A DNA stretch of 64,000 nucleotides from Eulemur rufifrons (GCF_041146395.1 NC_090984.1:127414280-127478279), one strand, 5' to 3'. Shown: positions 33,639 through 46,668, counted from the first letter of the stretch. The notes: generated from the sequence alone by a model not told the origin. Numbers and translations are program-made.

Positions 33639-33677
33639 GGTTTGTGTCTGGGCTCACACTGATGTCCCCTCACTGTT
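33639..33677 (-). promoter_or_regulatory. V gene C recombination signal, altered heptamer
   Basis: Minus strand: heptamer AACAGTG (33671-33677) in place of CACAGTG, a 23-nt spacer, and nonamer ACACAAACC (33639-33647). The first heptamer base, next to the RAG cleavage site, is changed, so the signal is expected to be very weak or dead. Confidence 0.92.
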
Positions 33678-34134
33678 TCTCCCACACAGTAGTACAGGGC
33701 CATGTCCTTGGCTCTTAGACTGTTCATTTGCAGAGACAGCGTGTTCTTGCTGTTGTGTCTGGAGATGGTGAATCGGCCCTTCACGGCATCTGCATAATAT
33801 TGCTTACTTCCATCATTCCATATAACCGCCACCCACTCCAGCCCCTTCCCTGGAGCCTGGCGGACCCAGTGCATCCCATAGCTGCTGAAGGTGAATCCAG
33901 AGGATGCACAGGAGAGTCTCAGGGACCCCCCAGGCTGCACCAAGCCTCCCCCAGACTCCACCAGCTGCACCTCACACTGGACACCTGCAAACACAGACAC
34001 AGCCTGGTCAGAAACTGCCACACACACCGCTGTTTCTCTCACTCACATCCACTCACACACCCAGTATCTCCAGTTCTCCATGAATTACCTTGTAACACAG
34101 TAGAAAGGAAAACCCAGGTGAGCCCAGACTCCAT
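33678..34134 (-). CDS. IGHV3-family V gene C, intact frame
   Basis: Leader exon 34089-34134 ([15 protein letters not shown], more diverged than its neighbours), V exon 33678-33984 (307 nt). CDR1 is GFTFSSYG and CDR2 IWNDGSKQ. Trp (MHWVRQ) and both cysteines are intact and no stop is present. Unusual residues are S-C-A-S-S before CDR1 (shared only with gene D), S-R-H-N-S in framework 3 (Asp to His), R-A-K-D-M, and the end YYCVGE. Together with the mutated heptamer these suggest relaxed constraint. It sits in the V slot after module Y2. Confidence 0.94.
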
Positions 34135-34259
34135 GGTGAGTGTCTGTGTTCAGTCTTGATCACGGAATGGGGACACCTGGGAATGCCGGGGCTGGGGTTC
34201 CTGTCCCAGAGCTGCAGGGTGAGGGCTGGGCTGGTTTTCATCAGCCGAGGGAGGGCCCT

Positions 34260-34267
34260 ATTTGCAT
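34260..34267 (-). promoter_or_regulatory. Octamer of V gene C
   Basis: ATGCAAAT on the minus strand about 126 bp upstream of the ATG. The promoter remains intact even though the RSS is damaged. Confidence 0.93.
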
Positions 34268-34364
34268 GTCCCCTGCTATATAGCAAGCCCTGGGTGGGGC
34301 AGCTGAGGGAGCGCAGGGCCCAGAGCAGACGTGAGTGTCTGGGGGGAGATGTTTTTATGCACTA

Positions 34365-37078
34365 GACTCTCATGGAGGCCCAGTTTTGAACATTGGAAAT
34401 GAAAATGAAACTCAATCACAGTAGGAATGTTTCAGTGAAAGTTCAGTTAATGATCGAAAAGTAATTAACTTTAGATTGAGGAAAGTTAGTTATTGAATAT
34501 GCTGATCATGTGCTGTGACCCATGTCTGTAAACCCATCACTAGGAGGGAGGCCACAGTAGGAGGGTCACTTGAGGCTGAGAGTTTGAGGCCAGCCTGGCT
34601 GGCATCCCAGTGAGACAATGTTTTATACATATATATATCTCACTCGGCCACTGTGGGTGCACCTGTAGTCCCAGACACTTGGGTGGCTGAGGCAGTGGGA
34701 TCACTTGTGCCCATTACTTTGAGGTTGCATTGAGCTAGGTTGATGACCCTGTTCTGTAGCCTAGGTGGCATAACATGACTCTCTTTCCAAAAGAACAAAA
34801 AGAAGAAAAAAAAATAAAAAGGAAAAAAAACTTATGTCAGTTTCCAGTAATTTTACGTGATAAAATGGTCAGCCTCATCATTGTAGCATTTATGCCCATC
34901 AGGAACTCGTGTGCATGTGGGCGTGTGACAGAGTTCTAGTCACAGAGGCAGGAGAGAGTCTCTGTTGTGACCTTGCTGATCCTTCAGGGGAAATTTCAGA
35001 AAGGTGTCCTCTCCTCTGCCTCCCTTGTCCTATCTGTGGGACCCTGAAAACATTCTCACCACGTCGACACAAGAGTGGACTGGTAGAGGAAGCAGACGCT
35101 TTCTGCATATCAGTGTGAAACATAGAGAGAAGAAGCTCCTTGGGTGCATAAAGTTTTGAAATGGGCAAAGATGGAGCCACTCACGTCCACTCACATTCCT
35201 GTTTCATTAGGGTATGATTTTCCTTATTGTTTAGTTATTTCATGTTGCCATTACTTTTTGCTAAAATAGCCAGATATGATGGTCTACAGGCAATAAAACC
35301 AAAAGTACCTGATTTCCTAGTCAGGAGCCCCCACTGAGGTGAACAGTGGCGTGGGTTCATTGTGTGCTAGGACACGTGGCTGAAAGCTAAGTGTGGGCAC
35401 AGAGCTATTTTGTCTGCATCAGCGAAAAGTTCTGTGTATTCCTTGGATTAGATTCTCATTGAGATCCTTGAGACAATATTATTTGTTGATCAATCACATT
35501 TCAGTAATAAAACTGGAATTTATTAAGCAGTGATTCATATTATGGAAGAAAAGTTTCCATTACAATGTTGTGCTCAACTGGAGGTAAAATCAGCCCATGT
35601 GGGAGAAGTCATTGCCCTTTTTAGTGCTTGTCAATTAGCAAAAATTTCAGATTGAATTGGTATGTTTTTACAGTAGTCCATGAACTTGGGATATTTTGCA
35701 AACAAAAGGGTTTCCCAAAAGTTCTGGAAAACCTATCAAAATTAACCAAAATGTAAGAAACTTCGAGATAAATTTCTAAATCCTAGAGACCCAACTAAAG
35801 TAAACAGGAATCATGCAAAAAATAACATGGGGATTAAACAAGTGCTGTAGGAGGTCACTACCCAGAACAAGCAGCCTAAACCTACTTTGTGATGCCGTCT
35901 AAGCTTGTGAGGCATCACCACTGCTCACCTATCACACCATCCACTCATTGGAAATCTTCTGAAATTGTTGATCGAATTAGCATTATGAAATTTGAATGTC
36001 ACAGTTTTAAGCAGTTCTTGAACTCCCTTTCCCATTCTACCATGAGCACCTGCTTACAGCATTGTGGTCCAGTCCCTCCAGGACACATCAGTTGTTACTC
36101 TATGACTTGGTAGCAACTGAACAAACATTTACATTTTACCACAACTGCTAGCATTTTCCCAATTGCATGTGAAAGTAAACAATTTGGAAAGCAGTTCATG
36201 CATTATAGACACTCCTATCACCACAGATTCAGGGTCCTTTTACTACATCTTTTTGGCAGTCTCTCATCATGTTCAACCAGCACAGAGTGTGTGTTGGAGA
36301 AACATCAGGAAAATACTGGTCTTGAGCCATACTGGAACAAATATTATTAAGGACTTTAAGGAAAACACAGCAGTGCATTTCCAGGGAGGAAATCCTCGGG
36401 TTCATGTTTCACAACGACAGCATCAGTTCAGAATTCTAGACATTTGGAAGGCTACTGTGGTAGACAATGTCAAACTGAGCATCCTAGTAGAACCTGGGAA
36501 CCTTCTGGTAATTTGAAGCCCACAGCTGACCACGGCCTTCAGGATAAGCTGATGAGCTTGGACAGTGAAAAGCTTTCACCCATGACATTGGCCCAAGACC
36601 TGGTATAACTCCTCCTCCTACTCATCCTCATTAGTACTATGGTTTGTACTAATGAAATGTCTTCTTTTTTCCTTCTGGCCTCATTGTTTTCCACCCATAA
36701 TGGCCTTTGCCTGCTTTTCAAAAAGAATTTTAAAAATATTTCCTAGTTATTGAGTGGAATAAGAAGTCGGAGTCTCTTAGCTGATGTTCGCCGCTGACAT
36801 CTGAAGGCCCATCCTTCGTCTTCCCTGTTTGCCCCACTTATGGGAATCCTAGGAAGGAATCACAGGTGCTTTCTCACCAGATGGTTGTCGGAGGCCCAGA
36901 CCCCAACAGACCGTTCCTGGTAGTGAGAGCCCCCTCCCTTCCCCACCAGGGAACTGTTGTGAAGACCTGAGCCAGTCTCCCCTCTTGTCCTACGAAGTCA
37001 CTTGGGACTGTCTTGAGAGGCCTGCCCTACTCTGCAGACACCTCAGTAGTGGAGAGACTCACCCTTCCCGTGTTCACT

Positions 37079-37109
<31 letters not shown>

Positions 37110-37470
37110 CATCTGTGCCTGCCTGTGTGTGCAGGTGTCTAACACCATCAGAGTCAACATCTACACTAAATGTTGGTGGGTCCCTCTGCCCTTGAATTCT
37201 GTCAGATATAATCGATGTTGTGAGCCTGGTGCTGGACACGGAGCTCCACAGTGTCTTCCTGCTCTTGCTTAGGACGCTGACTCTGTCTGCCCCTGACGTC
37301 CAGTAGGCGCTTTATCCTGCTTGTAAGCTAGAAGGACCGTGTACTTCTGTGTGCTGTGCTGCATTGTGCTGTCCAAGAAAAAAATCTTTTATTGATTTTT
37401 GGACTTAGGGAGAAGTGTTGATAATTAATGTACATTTGGGGAAAAGAAAAAGTCCCTGGAAGCCACTGTC
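34365..37470. repeat. Module Z copy 2
   Basis: Paralogous to Z1 and Z3. It contains the old Alu at 34507-34815, a 117-codon plus-strand frame at 36163-36516 and a TG repeat at 37080-37112. Its right end has an extra segment (37270-37410, 'gctgtgctgcattgtgctgt') that Z1 and Z3 lack but the fragment next to gene G shares. Confidence 0.85.
37080..37112 (+). repeat. TG microsatellite, module Z2
   Basis: A nearly pure (TG)n run, followed by a short imperfect TG-rich stretch to about 37136. Confidence 0.93.
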
Positions 37471-37710
37471 TGCCTTTTGAGCAGGTGACAATATTTTCTC
37501 TAATTACCAAAAACATATCTAACTGAGAGACTGCAGAAGGAAACACAGAATCGTGAATTCAGAGAAGTTCCCCAGAGGAAACCGTTTTCTGGAGAGGAAG
37601 CCACGACCCTGAGAGGAAACCAACCCTTACCCTCCACCTGCACCTGCCCTGGGCTGACTCTGCTCCTGTGTCTTGGGCGCCCCCTGGCGGCCCCGCGCTG
37701 CCCCGCAGGA

Positions 37711-37749
37711 GGTTTGTGTCTGGACTCACACTGATGTCCCCTCACTGTG
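37711..37749 (-). promoter_or_regulatory. V gene D recombination signal
   Basis: Minus strand: heptamer CACAGTG (37743-37749), 23-nt spacer, nonamer ACACAAACC (37711-37719). Consensus. Confidence 0.95.
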
Positions 37750-38203
37750 TCACTGGTACAGTAGTACAGGGCTGTGTCCTCTGCTCTCAGACTGTTCATT
37801 TGCAGAGACAGCGTGTTCTTGCTGTTGTCTCTGGAGATGGTGAATCGGCCCTTCACGGCGTCTGCGTAGTATGTGCTACCACCATTACTAATGGCTGAGA
37901 CCCACTCCAGCCCCTTCCCTGGAGCCTGGCGGACCCAGGTCATCCAGTAGCTGCTGAAGGTGAATCCAGAGGATGCACAGGAGAGTCTCAGGGACCCCCC
38001 AGGCTGGACCAAGCCTCCCCCAGACTCCACCAGCTGCACCTCACACTGGACACCTGCAAACACAGACACAGCCTGGTCAGAAACTGCCACACACACCCCT
38101 GTTTCTCTCACTCACATCCCCTCCCTCACCCAATATCTCTAGTTCTCCATGAATTACCTTGTAACAGAGCAACAAGGAAAACCCAGCTGAGCCCAGACTC
38201 CAT
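37750..38203 (-). CDS. IGHV3-family V gene D, functional-looking
   Basis: Leader exon 38158-38203 ([15 protein letters not shown]), V exon 37750-38053 (304 nt, short CDR2 I-S-N-G-G-S-T as in gene B). CDR1 is GFTFSSYW, then M-T-W-V-R-Q. Both cysteines are present and the exon ends YYCTSD. Framework 1 ends S-C-A-S-S, a change shared with gene C 4 kb away and with no other gene here. RSS and octamer are consensus and the frame is open, so it should be usable. It lies between Z2 and W2. Confidence 0.96.
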
Positions 38204-38328
38204 GGTGAGTGTCTGTGTTCAGTCCTGATCACTGAATGGGGACACCTGGGAATGCCGGGCCTGGGGCTCCTGTCCCAGAGCTGCAGGGTGAGGGCTGGGC
38301 TGGTTTTCATCAGCAGAGGGAGGGCCCT

Positions 38329-38336
38329 ATTTGCAT
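38329..38336 (-). promoter_or_regulatory. Octamer of V gene D
   Basis: ATGCAAAT on the minus strand about 126 bp upstream of the ATG, in the same context as the other IGHV3 promoters. Confidence 0.93.
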
Positions 38337-38389
38337 GTCCCCTGCTATATAGCAAGTGCCGGGGTGGGACAGCTGAGGGAGGCCTGGTC

Positions 38390-40770
38390 CCAGATAAGAT
38401 GTGAGTGTCTGGTTCAAGTTGTATGAGAATTATAATAGTATATTGTACATTATAAATTCTTCCTATGAGATTGTAATGTGATAAATACTGAGTATCTATC
38501 ATCATATTTATTATTGGCACATAGACATGGATCATGTACTCTAAGTGTCCGTCTCTGTTCCATGTTACAAATGTGAGAGTCACCCCAGGGCATCGAGGGC
38601 CTGTGTAATGTGTCAGGAGTTCGCGTCTGGTGAGAGTGAGCTCTGGGATCTGAGCCTGTGCTCCTCAGCACTGCACACGCCTGACCCATGAACCATCTCC
38701 CGCACAGAGCTGAGCATGTCTAGTGTGGGTTCAAGAACTCTGTCATGAGAACACGTGTGGTTTTCGACACCTGGACTTTACCCCAACATAGGCAGAGGCC
38801 AAGGTGGATGCTGCTGAATTTTCAGGGTACTTGGACATGTAACATATTATCTTTGTAAGACTTCTTACCAAGAGTATTTTTAGGATTTATGTGAAATAAG
38901 GTTTATGAGTTATAATTGACATGGGGAGAATGTCATATATTTAATGTGTGTAATTGACAAAAATTCACACATCCATAATCATTATGAAGACAGTGAGAAA
39001 ATCAATTCTCGGTAATGTTTCCATTTCTTCTTCTGTCTTCACTTCTGTGTGCTAACCTTCCTCCTCCATCCCCTGGGCAGATACTGATCTTGTTAAACTA
39101 CATTAGTTTTTATTTTCTAGAATACATAACAATGGAATAGTGTAGTCTGTACTCTTATTAACTCAGCATAAAGACCAGCAAACACAGTGGTGCTGTGGTG
39201 TGCAGCAAACATTCATAGCTGATAACAAGGGGTAGTATCCAATCAATCATAGCTGATAACAATGAGTAGTATCCAATCAACACATTTACACTGTTTTTTC
39301 TGTTAAGATGTTGATGAACATACATTACTTTAATTTTCTGGGTCTTACAAATAAACCTACTTCTCAGCTTGAAGGTGTACCCAAGTGAGAAACATTTTTT
39401 TTATTTTATTCTTAGAACAACTTTGACAACAACAGATAAACTGCAGTAGTTGCAATTTTGCAAACATTATTTAGGACTTCAGATAACTGGTGTTATAAGA
39501 CTAAAAACTAACCCGAGGTGGGGAGAGATGAGTTTTGCAGAAAGTGACAGAGCCAGGGAGTTCGCTGCTCCGGGGCAGGGGCTGCCGTATACAATGCAGG
39601 CTACGGCAGGATGCAGCCGCCAGCGTGCACTGGACTGCTGGAGGCTGAGCATGGTGAAGGCATCCTGCTGGGAAATGCTCAGGGGCCACGTGTTTAAGGG
39701 GATTCCCCTCCCCTTGTCTCTGTCCTCTGTAACAGGCACAGTCACAAACTCTCTGGGAAAGAGGGTTGCACACACTTCGGAAGTGCATCCAGACCCATCC
39801 CCATCACCACTGTGGAACTGAGAATTGATCTGCCGCAAAACCTACAAAACTGGCATCCTGGGGGCGCAGATGGACACTGTAGGACCTGGGAGGGAACAGA
39901 GGTCCCCACCAAGGTTAGGCCCAGAGCCACCTCCCCGTTCCCTGTGGAAGAAAAGCCTCGATCTGCAGGGAAGGGCAACACACCTGGAAGGTAAGGACAC
40001 CGAGGGAGAACCCCTGCAGCTGGGAGACAGAACAATGAGGGACAACCAGGGACTCTGTACCCCAGGAGGATGGGCAAGATGCTGGACCATCATCTCCTCT
40101 GGGGCAGAGACGGGGACACCTGGAGGCAGCAGCCAGACCCAGGACCCCCAGCCCACTAGAAATACAGCTCTGCCGAAGGGCAGACAATCCCACCTCAGCC
40201 CACCCCGTCCATCCATTGACAATTGTCAGGGGGACATCACAGGGACTGCGTGTGGCAGAGCTGACACAGACAGACCTCTGCAGGACAGCACAAGGTGCAA
40301 ACATACAGCCAAGCAGGAAACAGAAACCGGGGTCACTGGAGGAATCTGAAGCCTCTGGTGGACGTAGAAGGAACAGCCTTCAACTGTGGTAGCCATGGCA
40401 GAAACTGATTCCAAATGTGGCCCCGAGGAGATGGTCAGAAACCTCCACTAGAAAGGCCTAGTCAAGGTAGGGTATGAGAAACTGCAGGGAGAAGATGCAT
40501 AAATACAGCATCGGTCATGAGGCCCCTCCAACTGTCCAGTGCAATGTGTCTGGCTACCCACAAAAATTAGAAAACATTTCCAAGAGGAAGACAAAAGTCA
40601 TAATGGACAAATGATCAGAATGTGATTTTGAAATGACACCATATTGGAATGATCTAATTCAATAAAGTACTTAAAACAACTACAATGAATATAGAAAAAT
40701 CTCTAAGGGAAAATATGGGCAGACTGTAGGGTCAGACAGGTGCCTGCTGCTGACAGATGGAAACATCAAT
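38390..40770. repeat. Module W copy 2
   Basis: Paralogous to W1 (25545-27900). The GC-rich core is 39510-40400. The long minus-strand frame of W1 is interrupted here into pieces of 119, 111, 126 and 129 codons in different frames, so coding is unlikely. The Alu found after W1 is absent. Confidence 0.75.
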
Positions 40771-40864
40771 AATCAAACATAAAGCATGAAAAAACCATAC
40801 AATGTGCTTGAGAATTGAAAAAGCCTTGGGTGCACTCGTCAGTAGAGTGGGCTCAGCCCAAAAA

Positions 40865-43010
40865 TGAAACCAGGGACTTAAAAAACTGTCATTGGAAATG
40901 ACACAAACCTAGTTTCACAGACAAAAAGAGTTAAGAAAACAGAATATCACCATGAAAATTGTAATATGGATATGTTTCAAATTCCAAAGGAAAATTAAAA
41001 ACAAACAGACAAAAATCAATATTTGAAGAATTATACAGGCAATACTTTCCCAAATATTATGACAAACTCCAAGTAACACAGCCAAGAATCTCCTAGAATT
41101 TGAAGCTGGATAAACATGCGTAGACACACACACATACACACACAGGCACACACAACACATCCGCCATGGACGGAGGTCTGTGCACTTGCAAAGGCTCCCA
41201 CACCTCACACACACACACGGGCACTGCTCCAATGTTACTCTTTCCACTTTGTTCATTTGAAAATATTTGTATTCACGGTATGAATTAGTTCTCCAAAGTG
41301 GAGATTATATTTTTCTATGTGAAAGTGTGTCCATTCCAACAAATATTATAAAATACAATTAAATATGTTTTGATAAAACTGAATGTATGTATCATTTTCA
41401 AGAAATGTACTATTTAAAGGTAAAGTAATATCCATTTTTCAGCTCTGTGTTGGTTTATTTTTACTGTGTGACAATAGCATCCTATCTAAATAGAAACGAC
41501 TTTTAAAATGTTTAATTTCCGCTTAATAATTTTACATTTTTTGTATTACATGTGTATAAAATATCTAATGATCAAATCAGGCAAATAGCAAATTTATCAC
41601 CTCAGACATTTATCATTTCTTTGTGTTTGGAATATGCAAAATGCCCTCTTCCAGCACTTGAAAGTTTATAATGCATATTAATTTGTTAACTATAGTTGAC
41701 CTGCTGTGCTATAGATGGATGGAGTGTCCTACAAATATTTGTTAGGGAGGTTGGTTTAAAATCAAGAAGTCTCATATTTTCTTATTTATTTTCTCTTTTA
41801 ATGATCTTCCCATTGCTGAAAATGGGGCAATGAAGTCTCCTACTCTATTGTATTGCAGTCTTTTCACCACTTCAGATTTTTATATAACTGCTTTATATAT
41901 TTCAGTTCCCTGATGAGAGGGGGTATTTGTTTACAAAAGGGATATCCTTTTTATGAATTCACAAGTTATAATTATGCAAGGTCCTTCTTTTTCTCTAATT
42001 ACTACTTCTGAGTTGAAGTCTATTGTGTTTCATGTACGTATAACTACCCCTGCTTTATTTTGGTTTTCATTTTCATGAAATGTATTTTTCTATAGCCTCA
42101 ATTTCTGTCTATGTGTGTTTTTAAAAGTTAGGTGTGTCTCCTGTACCAGAGGAATAGTTGAGTCTTTTTATTCATTCATTTGTTTACCCTTTCAGTCATT
42201 CTTTCTTTTCATTGGATAATTTAATCTATTTATATTACTAGCAATTTCAATATGTAGTGACTACTCCTATGTTTTGTTTGCTGGTCATTTTATAAATGTA
42301 TCCTTGGTTTCTACTTTTCTTGCTGACTCCTTCGTGGTTTGATGATTTTCTGTAGTGGTATCCTTTAAATACTTTCTATTTTTCTTTTGTGTGCCTAGTA
42401 TAGATTTTACCTTTGTTGTTACCATGAGGCTTACAGAAAACACCTTACACTTAGAAGTGTCTATTTTCAATTGATAACAACTGAATTGTCATTGCATATC
42501 AAAAATTTTACACTTTTACACACAGCCATTACATTTTATGTTTCTGATGTCAGACTTTACATAATTTTTAAGAGAGTTGTTATTGAAAATTTTGTATTTT
42601 AACCCTTCTAGGAGAATAAAATTGCTTGACACAGCAACATTATAGAGTACTCTTCATATGTCTCTATGTTAATTATACCATTAAGTTTTGTGCTTTCGCA
42701 AGTGTTGTTATTAATCAATGGACTTTTTCATCTAAAAACCCTCCTTTTGGCACGTATAAGGCAGGCCTCCTGGTAATTAATGAACTCCTTTACCTTTTGT
42801 TTGTCTGGGATTTTTAAAACATTTCTTCCTTGTTTTTGAATGAAAAAATATCTGGGAAAAATATTCTTTATTTTCAGTTTTTTAAACATTTTCCCCATCA
42901 CTTTGACTATATTATCTTCTGTTGTAACATTCAGTGATTCTGATGAAAAATGTTTACTATTTCTATGAAGAATAGCACCTCTGTGTCGTGTCCTTATGTC
43001 TTTCACGCCC
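40865..43010. repeat. Module X copy 3 (antisense L1, no LTR)
   Basis: Paralogous to X1 and X2 but more diverged. It has one CA minisatellite unit (41123-41219) and antisense L1 from about 41250 to 43005. It has no solo LTR: the pre-insertion site GTAT lies uninterrupted at 42038-42041. It joins to Y3. Confidence 0.85.
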
Positions 43011-45135
43011 TCATAGGAGACCCCCCAGGCAGGTTCCCGTAACTCACTGCACCCCAGACTCTCTCAACATCAGGTCTTTTCATCAGATGCCATTTTTCTG
43101 GGACAAACCCTGGTGCCCCTGGCAGACCTTTGCAGACATAGCCAACAGAATGACCAAGTCCTGGTCTCCCCAGGAGGACACCTGCCTTCGTTGTCACCTC
43201 GTCCCTGTTCCTCTGCTACAGGCTGAGTGAACACTTCCCTCTGTCCCCCACAGGGGCATAGACAGCTTCCTGCAGCATCGTATCCACTCACCAACACCTG
43301 AGCCCGGAAGCTTTCCTGGGCTTTACATAAATACAGTATGTTTTCACTCCTTAGGAATTTGGAAGAAAAAAATACTGTAAACTCTCGGGGATTCATGAAG
43401 CCCGTGAGATGACCGGGTCCCCGGGCACTGTGGGCTGCAAAGATGGGAGAGACAAAGACACGGACAGAAAAAGTAAGGTGAAAGGGTGCAGGGAAGTCAG
43501 GGGCCACCAGCATTCCCATGAGCCAGGTGGCACTGAATGAAATCTAGCACTTATGTTTATTCCCTTTTTCATGCTATAGATTACAATGATTTCACGTGAA
43601 AAGCTCATGGGTTACAATGTGTAGAAGTTTCAAGTCTCCCCTAAAAGTCACAAGATGCCTTAGCTAATTACTTTTATCTATAGAAGCAGGAACACATAGC
43701 TCGTTACTAAGCACAACTACGCCTTAAGCTATGTACAGATAGTATCTCTGAACTCAGCAGCTGTGGCCCATTCCATTGAGGAACAAAGAGATTAGTACTT
43801 CTTATTGGGAGGTTAGCTCCCCATCAACTGAGGCATTTTACTGAGAAAGGGGAGGGAAGGAGCTCAACCTGGTGTGTTTTAAGGGTTGGAGTCTGGGGTC
43901 CGTTTTCCAGGGCTGACATTTTGCAATCTTCCTTTATAGCCATGTGTGGTTTTCATGTCAAGCCGCTCCATGGCTTTTTAGGCATGAGGCCCCTCAGGCT
44001 TTAAGGTGGGAGTCTGCTTTGCTGTGCTCCCAGATCGCTGGAATGTCCCCCAACTAGGCAGTTACTTCTGCCCTTATCTCTGGCTCCTGCTCAGGCAGCA
44101 TCCCTTCACCTCCTGTCCTCCCACAGCCTCAGAAATGGGGTCCCTAAGCCTCGATGGTCTTCTCCCCATCAGTAACTAAACAAAAACACCTGCAAAGCAG
44201 AGCACTCCCCTTTACCCTGGCAGTCCTCTCCCTTCCTCCACATTCCACGAAACACACTGTCATGTTCTCACCCTTCACTGTCTTACTCTGAAGCCATCTC
44301 AGAGGCAAGGCCCATAGAATGCCGCAAAGGCTCTCGTGCTATTAATTCCTTCTCTACCTGCAGTGAGGATGCATCTGTGTCTCCAGATAGACATAAAAAT
44401 TTCTCAAGCATGGAGATCTCTTGGTAAGATTGATGGTGCCCCTCGTTTTCCACAAGTGTCTCCCATGATGATACACCACACTGTGGAAGGAATCTTTTGT
44501 GAATCCCATGTGGTTTATAGAGAAATCCTTGTTCAATACATGACCCTGTTTCCTTCTTGATAACGGTGGGTGTGAGAGTAAAAACAGGCAACGATTTAGC
44601 TCTCCATAGGAAGGAGGAGAACATAGGAGAGGGCAGTCAGGAAGAGCAGAGGGGGGAGGATGAGGAGGCTCTTGGACAAAGGTCCATCTTGGGCAGACAC
44701 TTCACACAGGAGGGCCTCGACTCCGGGTGCTGTGTCATCGTGTGGAGCCACAAAGACACCACTCACAGGACCTGGATGCCACCACAGAGCTCTCAGCACA
44801 CTGAAGTTCCCACCTGGAGGTCTTCCTGATGCCACAGGTGTTGAAGGTGACTCTGTGAGAGTCCCAGTGGACACATCCGACTTTGACCAATCAATCTCAT
44901 TCTCTCAGCTACTAATGGCCATTTGCATTTCCAACGTGAGTCCAGGCCCAGGTGACAGCAGGAGGGTCCCAGCAATGGTGGGTGAGACAGTCCCATCAAT
45001 CTTTCCCAGGTCCCACAGGAGCCGAAGCCTAGGCCACACCTGAGCCCCAGGTAAAGGGCCTGAGCCCTGGGATTTAGACACAGAGACCACACCCTCCATT
45101 TTTTGTGGGAAGAAGGAGAAAAGGAAAATGTGAAA
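43010..45135. repeat. Module Y copy 3
   Basis: Paralogous to Y1 and Y2. It carries the inserted segment (about 43385-44175). The right part has a 90-codon plus-strand frame at 44557-44829 where Y1 has 162, so the frame is not maintained. It leads into the 3' flank of V gene E. Confidence 0.85.
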
Positions 45136-45685
45136 ACAGAACCTAGGGAGAAAGAAAAAAGACTTCCAGAAAAAAATAGAAATAAATCATTTCTGCATCT
45201 GAAATGTACAGTTTTAAATGAGAAGAGAGCAACTTAAAACTCTTAGGTTTTATGAGACAGTGACATTGTCCCAGGTCCCTCCATGTCCCAATCTGAATCC
45301 CAAAGACTGTGCCACTCAGGGAGTCCCACTGAGGTCTGTGCACTGAGTCTGGTTGGAAAATGCTCAGCAGGTTCCCCTGGGCTTCCTTCCTCAGGACTCT
45401 GACCCCTGTGGTAACAGCAGGGTCATTTCTGCCCATGTGAGTGATGTTCCGCCTTGTGTCCAGGTGAGAATTTGTTCATTTACTGCAACAAGATGCTTCT
45501 AATTGAGACACAACAGTGACGAGCACAGAGCCACAAAAGAAGGAAGTCTCAGGATGAAATTTCCAGAGAGGAAGCCCCAAAGTCTGACAGGAAATGAAAC
45601 ATTATTGTCCCTGGCACCTGCCCTGGGCTGACTCTGTTCCCTGTGTCGTTTACGTCCCCTGGAGGCCCCGTGCACCACGGCACGA

Positions 45686-45724
45686 GGTTTGTGTCTGGGC
45701 TCACACTGATGTCCCCTCACTGTG
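45686..45724 (-). promoter_or_regulatory. V gene E recombination signal
   Basis: Minus strand: heptamer CACAGTG (45718-45724), 23-nt spacer, nonamer ACACAAACC (45686-45694). Consensus. Confidence 0.95.
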
Positions 45725-46181
45725 TCTCTCGCACAGTAGTACAGGGCCGTGTCCTCGGCTCTCAGACTGTTCATTTGCAGAGACAGCGTGTTCTTGCTGT
45801 TGTCTCTGGAGATGGTGAATCGGCCCTTCACGGCGTCTGTGTAGCTTGTGCTACCACCATCATAACTAATGTATGCGACCCACTCCAGCCCCTTCCCTGG
45901 ACCCTGGCGGACCCAGCTCATGTCATAGCTGCTGAAGGTGAATCCGGAGGCTGCACAGGAGAGTCTCAGGGACCCCCCAGGCTGGACCAAGCCTCCCCCA
46001 GACTCCACGAGCTGCACCTCACACTGGACACCTGCAAACACAGACACAGCCTGGTCAGAAACTGCCACACACACCCCTGTTTCTCTCACTCACATGCACT
46101 CACGCATGCAGTATCTCTGGTTCTCCACGAATTACCTTGTAACAGAGCAACAAGGAAAACCCAGCGCAGCCCAGACTCCAT
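45725..46181 (-). CDS. IGHV3-family V gene E, functional-looking
   Basis: Leader exon 46136-46181 ([15 protein letters not shown]), V exon 45725-46031 (307 nt). CDR1 is GFTFSSYD, followed by [10 protein letters not shown], where Gly replaces the usual Ala. CDR2 is ISYDGGST, then S-Y-T-D-A-V-K-G. First Cys, Trp and second Cys are intact and it ends YYCARD. No stops. RSS and octamer are consensus. It sits in the V slot after module Y3 and ahead of Z3. Confidence 0.96.
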
Positions 46182-46306
46182 GGTGAGTGTCTGTGTTCAG
46201 TCCTGATCACCGAATGGGGACACCTGGGAATGCCGGGGCTGGGGCTCCTGTCCCAGAGCTGCAGGGTGAGGGCTGGGCTGGTTTTCATCAGCAGAGGGAG
46301 GGCCCT

Positions 46307-46314
46307 ATTTGCAT
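46307..46314 (-). promoter_or_regulatory. Octamer of V gene E
   Basis: ATGCAAAT on the minus strand about 126 bp upstream of the ATG. Confidence 0.93.
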
Positions 46315-46404
46315 GTCCCCTGCTATATAGCAAGTGCTGGGGTGGGACAGCTGAGGGACGGCAGGGTCCAGATCATAAGTGAGTGTCTTGTGGGAGATGT
46401 TTTT

Positions 46405-46668
46405 ATGCACTAGACTCTCATGGAGACCCCGTTTTGAACATTAGAAATGAAAATGAAACTCAATCACAGTAGGAATGTTTCAGTGAAAGTTCAGGTAATG
46501 ATCAAAAAGTAATTAACTTTACGTTAAGGAAAGTTAGTTATTCAATCTGATCATGTGCTGTGACCCATGCCTGTAAACCCATCACTTTCGGAGGCCACAG
46601 TAGGGGAGTCACTTGTGGTGAAGAGTTTGAGTTCAGCCTGGCTGGCAGCGCAGTCAGACAATGCTTTT

